Both the position numbers and the translations under genes were made by a program. Source: Bacilli bacterium (GTDB taxonomy: Bacteria; Bacillota_I; Bacilli_A; RF39; UBA660). Taken from it: DNA of 64,000 nucleotides. A model generated the notes under the pieces. The model saw only the letters and a list, made by a program, of their open reading frames with translations, was not told the DNA's origin and made no database searches. Below are positions 61,385-64,000 of the stretch, one piece after another. Location: NCBI GenBank assembly GCA_016302505.1, contig JAEDNL010000001.1, forward strand, positions 1-64,000. The letters are read 5' to 3'. Numbering within the stretch: the stretch's first letter is position 1; the number at the start of each line of letters is the position of its first letter.

Positions 61385-61736
61385 ACTTCGTGATTATTAT
61401 ATTATTACAGCAATGTTTATTTTAGGAGTGTTTATTGCTGGATCATTTAAGTTATTTTATGATAAGAAGAATGATGGGTATTATGCGACAGCGGTTAGAG
61501 ATGTTGATAAAATGATTAGTGATATAAAACTGGATGGTAATGTTCTTACTTTTAATAGTAGTGCTAGTTATTATTGTTTAAAAAGTACTAAAAGTGATCC
61601 AAAAGAAACTTCAATTTGTTTTAAGAAAATAGAGGATAATCATGTTGAAGAAAAAGTAATTGTTAGTAAGCATTATTATTTGTGGATTATGGATGGTAAG
61701 GGGAATATTAGTAAGATGATAACACTTAAAAAATAA
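61374..61736 (+). CDS. membrane-anchored small protein of unknown function
   Basis: The 120-aa protein has one N-terminal membrane segment (about 9-27) and an extracytoplasmic domain with two Cys (YYCLKST and SICFKK). ATG 61374 follows GGGGTGATG inside the end of the ATPase gene, so the two are coupled. The end carries a terminator. Confidence 0.65.
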   Translation: MKSRLRDYYIITAMFILGVFIAGSFKLFYDKKNDGYYATAVRDVDKMISDIKLDGNVLTFNSSASYYCLKSTKSDPKETSICFKKIEDNHVEEKVIVSKHYYLWIMDGKGNISKMITLKK

Positions 61737-61746
61737 GTGTTTTTTC
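61721..61746 (+). terminator. terminator after the Ca2+-ATPase operon
   Basis: AACACTT pairs with AAGTGTT, followed by a T-rich tract; it overlaps the stop codon. Confidence 0.7.
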
Positions 61747-61811
61747 TTTAGACAAATATCATTATATATGATAGAATATTTTATAGAAGTAAAGAAGGCA
61801 GTGATGATAAT

Positions 61812-62597
61812 ATGACAAAAGTTATATCTTTAGTTAATCAAAAGGGTGGAGTAGGTAAAACAACAACAAGTATTAATCTTGCGGCATCATTGGGTAAATT
61901 ATGCATGAAAACTCTTATTATAGATTTGGATCCTCAGGGAAATGCAACAACTGGACTTGGGGTTAATAAGGGAAATATTAATTATAGTGTTTATGATGTG
62001 CTTAATGGGTCTTGTGAGGTTAAGAAAGCAATTAGAAAGACTGGGTTTACTAATTTATCAATTATTCCAGCAACAATAAATTTAGCTGGTATTGATATTG
62101 AGCTTATGGAAAAAGGTTATCAGGATGCACAGTTTAAGAAGAATGAGCAACTTAGAAATGCACTTTTAGAAGTTAAAGAAAATTATGATTATATTATTAT
62201 TGATTGTCCTCCTTCTTTAGGTTTACTTACAACTAATGCACTTGTTGCTAGTGATAGTGTTATTATACCAGTGCAATGTGAGTTTTTTGCTTTGGAAGGA
62301 ATTACTCAGCTTTTAAATACGATTATAATGACTCAAACTAGGCTTAATCCAACGTTAAAAATAGAGGGAGTTTTATTGACATTATTAGATTCAAGAACTA
62401 ATCTAGGGTTAGAGGTTGTTGAAGAAGTTAGAAAGTTTTTTAAAGATAAAGTTTTTAATACAATAATTCCTCGTTTAATTAGATTGGTAGAAGCGCCAAG
62501 TCATGGAGAACCTATAAATGAGTATGATCCAACTAGTAGAGCAGCTGAGGCTTATAGTAATTTAGCCAAGGAGGTTATTGAGAGAGATGGAAAATAA
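61812..62597 (+). CDS. parA: chromosome partitioning ATPase ParA (Soj)
   Basis: This 261-aa MinD/ParA ATPase shows deviant Walker A KGGVGKTTTS, switch region IDLDPQGNATTGLG and Walker B YIIIDCPPSLGLL. It acts with ParB in origin segregation and control of replication initiation. It overlaps parB by 11 bases. In Bacilli soj-spo0J lie close to the replication origin, so this part of the window is probably origin-proximal. Confidence 0.96.
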   Translation: MTKVISLVNQKGGVGKTTTSINLAASLGKLCMKTLIIDLDPQGNATTGLGVNKGNINYSVYDVLNGSCEVKKAIRKTGFTNLSIIPATINLAGIDIELMEKGYQDAQFKKNEQLRNALLEVKENYDYIIIDCPPSLGLLTTNALVASDSVIIPVQCEFFALEGITQLLNTIIMTQTRLNPTLKIEGVLLTLLDSRTNLGLEVVEEVRKFFKDKVFNTIIPRLIRLVEAPSHGEPINEYDPTSRAAEAYSNLAKEVIERDGK

Positions 62598-63474
62598 GAG
62601 AAAAGCTTTAGGAAAGGGATTAGAACAGCTATTTAATAGTGAACAAATTAATTTTGATAAGATTGAGCAAAATATTGTTGAGTCTACAAGTGAAAATGAT
62701 ATTAAACATATTCCCGTTAGTGAAATTAGAAGTAATCCATATCAGCCAAGAGAACATTTTGATGAAGATGCTTTAAATGAACTTGCTGAATCAATTAAAG
62801 AACATGGGGTTATTGAACCAATAATTGTTAAGAAAAGTATTCACGGTTATGAGTTAGTGGCTGGTGAAAGAAGAACAAAGGCTAGTGTAATTGCTGGAGT
62901 TAAGACGATTCCAGCTATCGTTAAAGATTTTACTGATGAACAAATGATGGATATTGCTATTTTAGAGAATATTCAAAGAGAAGATTTGTCGCCAGTAGAG
63001 CTTGCCGTAGGTTTTCAAAACTATATAAATCATACTGGTTTGACTCAAGATGAGATAGCTAAAAAGTTTGGAAAGAGTAGAAGTTATATTACGAATTTAT
63101 TGGGATTACTTAGATTACCAAAGAGTGTAATAGAGCAGATTAATAGAGGAAAAATTTCTATGAGTCATGCGCGAGTTCTTTCTAAATTAGAAGATGACGA
63201 TTTAATTTTAACGCTTGCGGAAAGAGTTGTTTCTGACGACATATCTGTAAGAGAGTTAGAAAAGTTATGTTCAATTGGGGCTATTTCAAAGAAGCAACCA
63301 ATAACTAGAAATAAAGTAAAACCACTTAGATTTTCAATTTATGAAAGTGTTATGAGAGATAAAATTGGAACTAAGGTTCAAATTAATAAGAATAAAATCG
63401 TAATTCCTTTTGATAGTGAAGGAGATTTGGGAAGAATTTTAGAAATATTAAATATTGATGTGAGTGATGAATAG
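62587..63474 (+). CDS. parB: ParB (Spo0J) partition protein
   Basis: This ~295-aa ParB has an N-terminal ALGKGLEQLF ParA-contact helix, IRSNPYQPREHFDEDAL, the CTP-binding GERRTKAS and ENIQREDLSPVE boxes, and HTH LTQDEIAKKFGKSRSYITN. It binds parS; no parS consensus was seen in the window. ATG 62587 follows AAGGAGG ten bases upstream. The stop overlaps the mscS start. Confidence 0.95.
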   Translation: MENKRKALGKGLEQLFNSEQINFDKIEQNIVESTSENDIKHIPVSEIRSNPYQPREHFDEDALNELAESIKEHGVIEPIIVKKSIHGYELVAGERRTKASVIAGVKTIPAIVKDFTDEQMMDIAILENIQREDLSPVELAVGFQNYINHTGLTQDEIAKKFGKSRSYITNLLGLLRLPKSVIEQINRGKISMSHARVLSKLEDDDLILTLAERVVSDDISVRELEKLCSIGAISKKQPITRNKVKPLRFSIYESVMRDKIGTKVQINKNKIVIPFDSEGDLGRILEILNIDVSDE

Positions 63475-64000
63475 TGGAAATAATTGAGTTTGCTGAATCT
63501 GTTAAATTTTATGGTCCAATAATTGTTATTTTAGGAGCAATATTTATTTATAGTGTTATTTCTATTGTTTTAAATAAAGCGACTATTAGAGGTAAGACGG
63601 AGTATGAACGTAAAAAGAGAAAAACAGTAATTCTTTTATTTCAAAATATTACTAAATACGTTTGTTTAATTTTTGCTATTTTGATGATTTTAAATATTTA
63701 TGGGGTTAATACTTCTTCAATTATTGCTGGACTTGGAATAGCTAGTGTGGTAATTGGGTTAGCTTTACAAGATGCTCTTAAAGATATTATTTCAGGAATA
63801 AATATTATTATGGATAATTACTATGTTGTAGGTGATTATGTTAAATATGGAGATTTTACTGGGATAATTACATCTTTTGGTTTGAAAAGTACAAAAATCA
63901 AAGATTTTAATGGCAATGTTTTAAATATAGCGAATCGTTATATTGATAAAATTATAAATATCAGTCAGGAAAGACACGTGATTTATTTAAGAGTACCAAC
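63474..64000 (+). CDS. mscS: MscS-type mechanosensitive channel, 3' end outside window
   Basis: From GTG 63474, overlapping the parB stop (TAGTG), an open frame runs to the window end (about 175 codons, no stop). It has membrane segments at about 14-35 and 60-80, then the pore helix SSIIAGLGIASVVIGLALQD and the beta-domain start VVGDYVKYGDFTGII, typical of MscS. The channel releases solutes on hypo-osmotic shock. The C-terminal part is not visible. Confidence 0.88.
   Translation, partial: MEIIEFAESVKFYGPIIVILGAIFIYSVISIVLNKATIRGKTEYERKKRKTVILLFQNITKYVCLIFAILMILNIYGVNTSSIIAGLGIASVVIGLALQDALKDIISGINIIMDNYYVVGDYVKYGDFTGIITSFGLKSTKIKDFNGNVLNIANRYIDKIINISQERHVIYLRVP

Noticed and set aside
61812..64000. 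parS sites near parAB
   Set aside because: No match to the TGTTTCACGTGAAACA consensus was found by eye here or elsewhere in the window.
1..64000. CRISPR arrays, insertion sequences, rRNA genes
   Set aside because: No regularly spaced repeats, transposase motifs or rRNA signatures were seen on either strand.

Overview
The window is AT-rich, low-GC Gram-positive (Bacilli-type) DNA read with the standard bacterial code: TGA ends genes (for example at 43968-43970) and Trp is TGG, so this is not a Mycoplasma-type code-4 genome. Shine-Dalgarno sites are clear (AGGAGG, GGTGAT). Small genes, many lineage-specific proteins, HrcA/CIRCE sites and a parA-parB, tilS-ftsH, rplM-rpsI, gltX neighbourhood suggest an uncultured gut Bacilli/Mycoplasmatota-like (RF39-like) bacterium. 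That placement is an inference from composition and gene content.

Bases 1-18800 are an integrated mobilizable element. It is bounded by a 50-base imperfect direct repeat (1-50 and 18751-18800) that lies in a rho-independent terminator. Its core is on the minus strand at 6012-10800: tyrosine integrase, MobV relaxase, two small proteins, a RepA/AAA_25-type ATPase and two small genes. A divergent control region with repeated operators faces a double-HTH regulator on the plus strand. Two cargo blocks flank the core. On the left are an AbiE toxin-antitoxin pair and a large STAND-like nuclease-NTPase gene (Avs-like layout) broken by a frameshift. On the right is a five-gene restriction-modification operon (two m5C methyltransferases, an unknown subunit, McrB-like, McrC-like; BsuMI/LlaJI-like layout), followed by one unrecognised gene. 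The element is therefore a mobile defence island.

Bases 18801-40200 are chromosome. They hold a protein with two HEPN-type R-x4-H motifs, an alanine-racemase-like/ATP-grasp pair probably for peptidoglycan cross-bridges, a recombination block (UvrD-like helicase, AddA, AddB), an XRE-LemA pair, a VanY/nucleotide-kinase/inactive-protease run, a CIRCE-controlled ybaK-htpG operon, a cysteine-rich flavin-fold protein and several small membrane proteins.

Bases 40200-64000 hold a three-gene operon of unknown large proteins, CIRCE-controlled hsp20, an ABC-2 exporter, tRNA-Glu(CTC), a cadC-cadA metal-efflux operon with two membrane-protein genes, gltX, rplM-rpsI behind a structured leader, tilS-ftsH, a zinc-ribbon metallopeptidase with a small partner, a Ca2+-type P-ATPase, parA-parB, and an mscS gene cut by the window end. 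No CRISPR array, rRNA or insertion sequence was seen.
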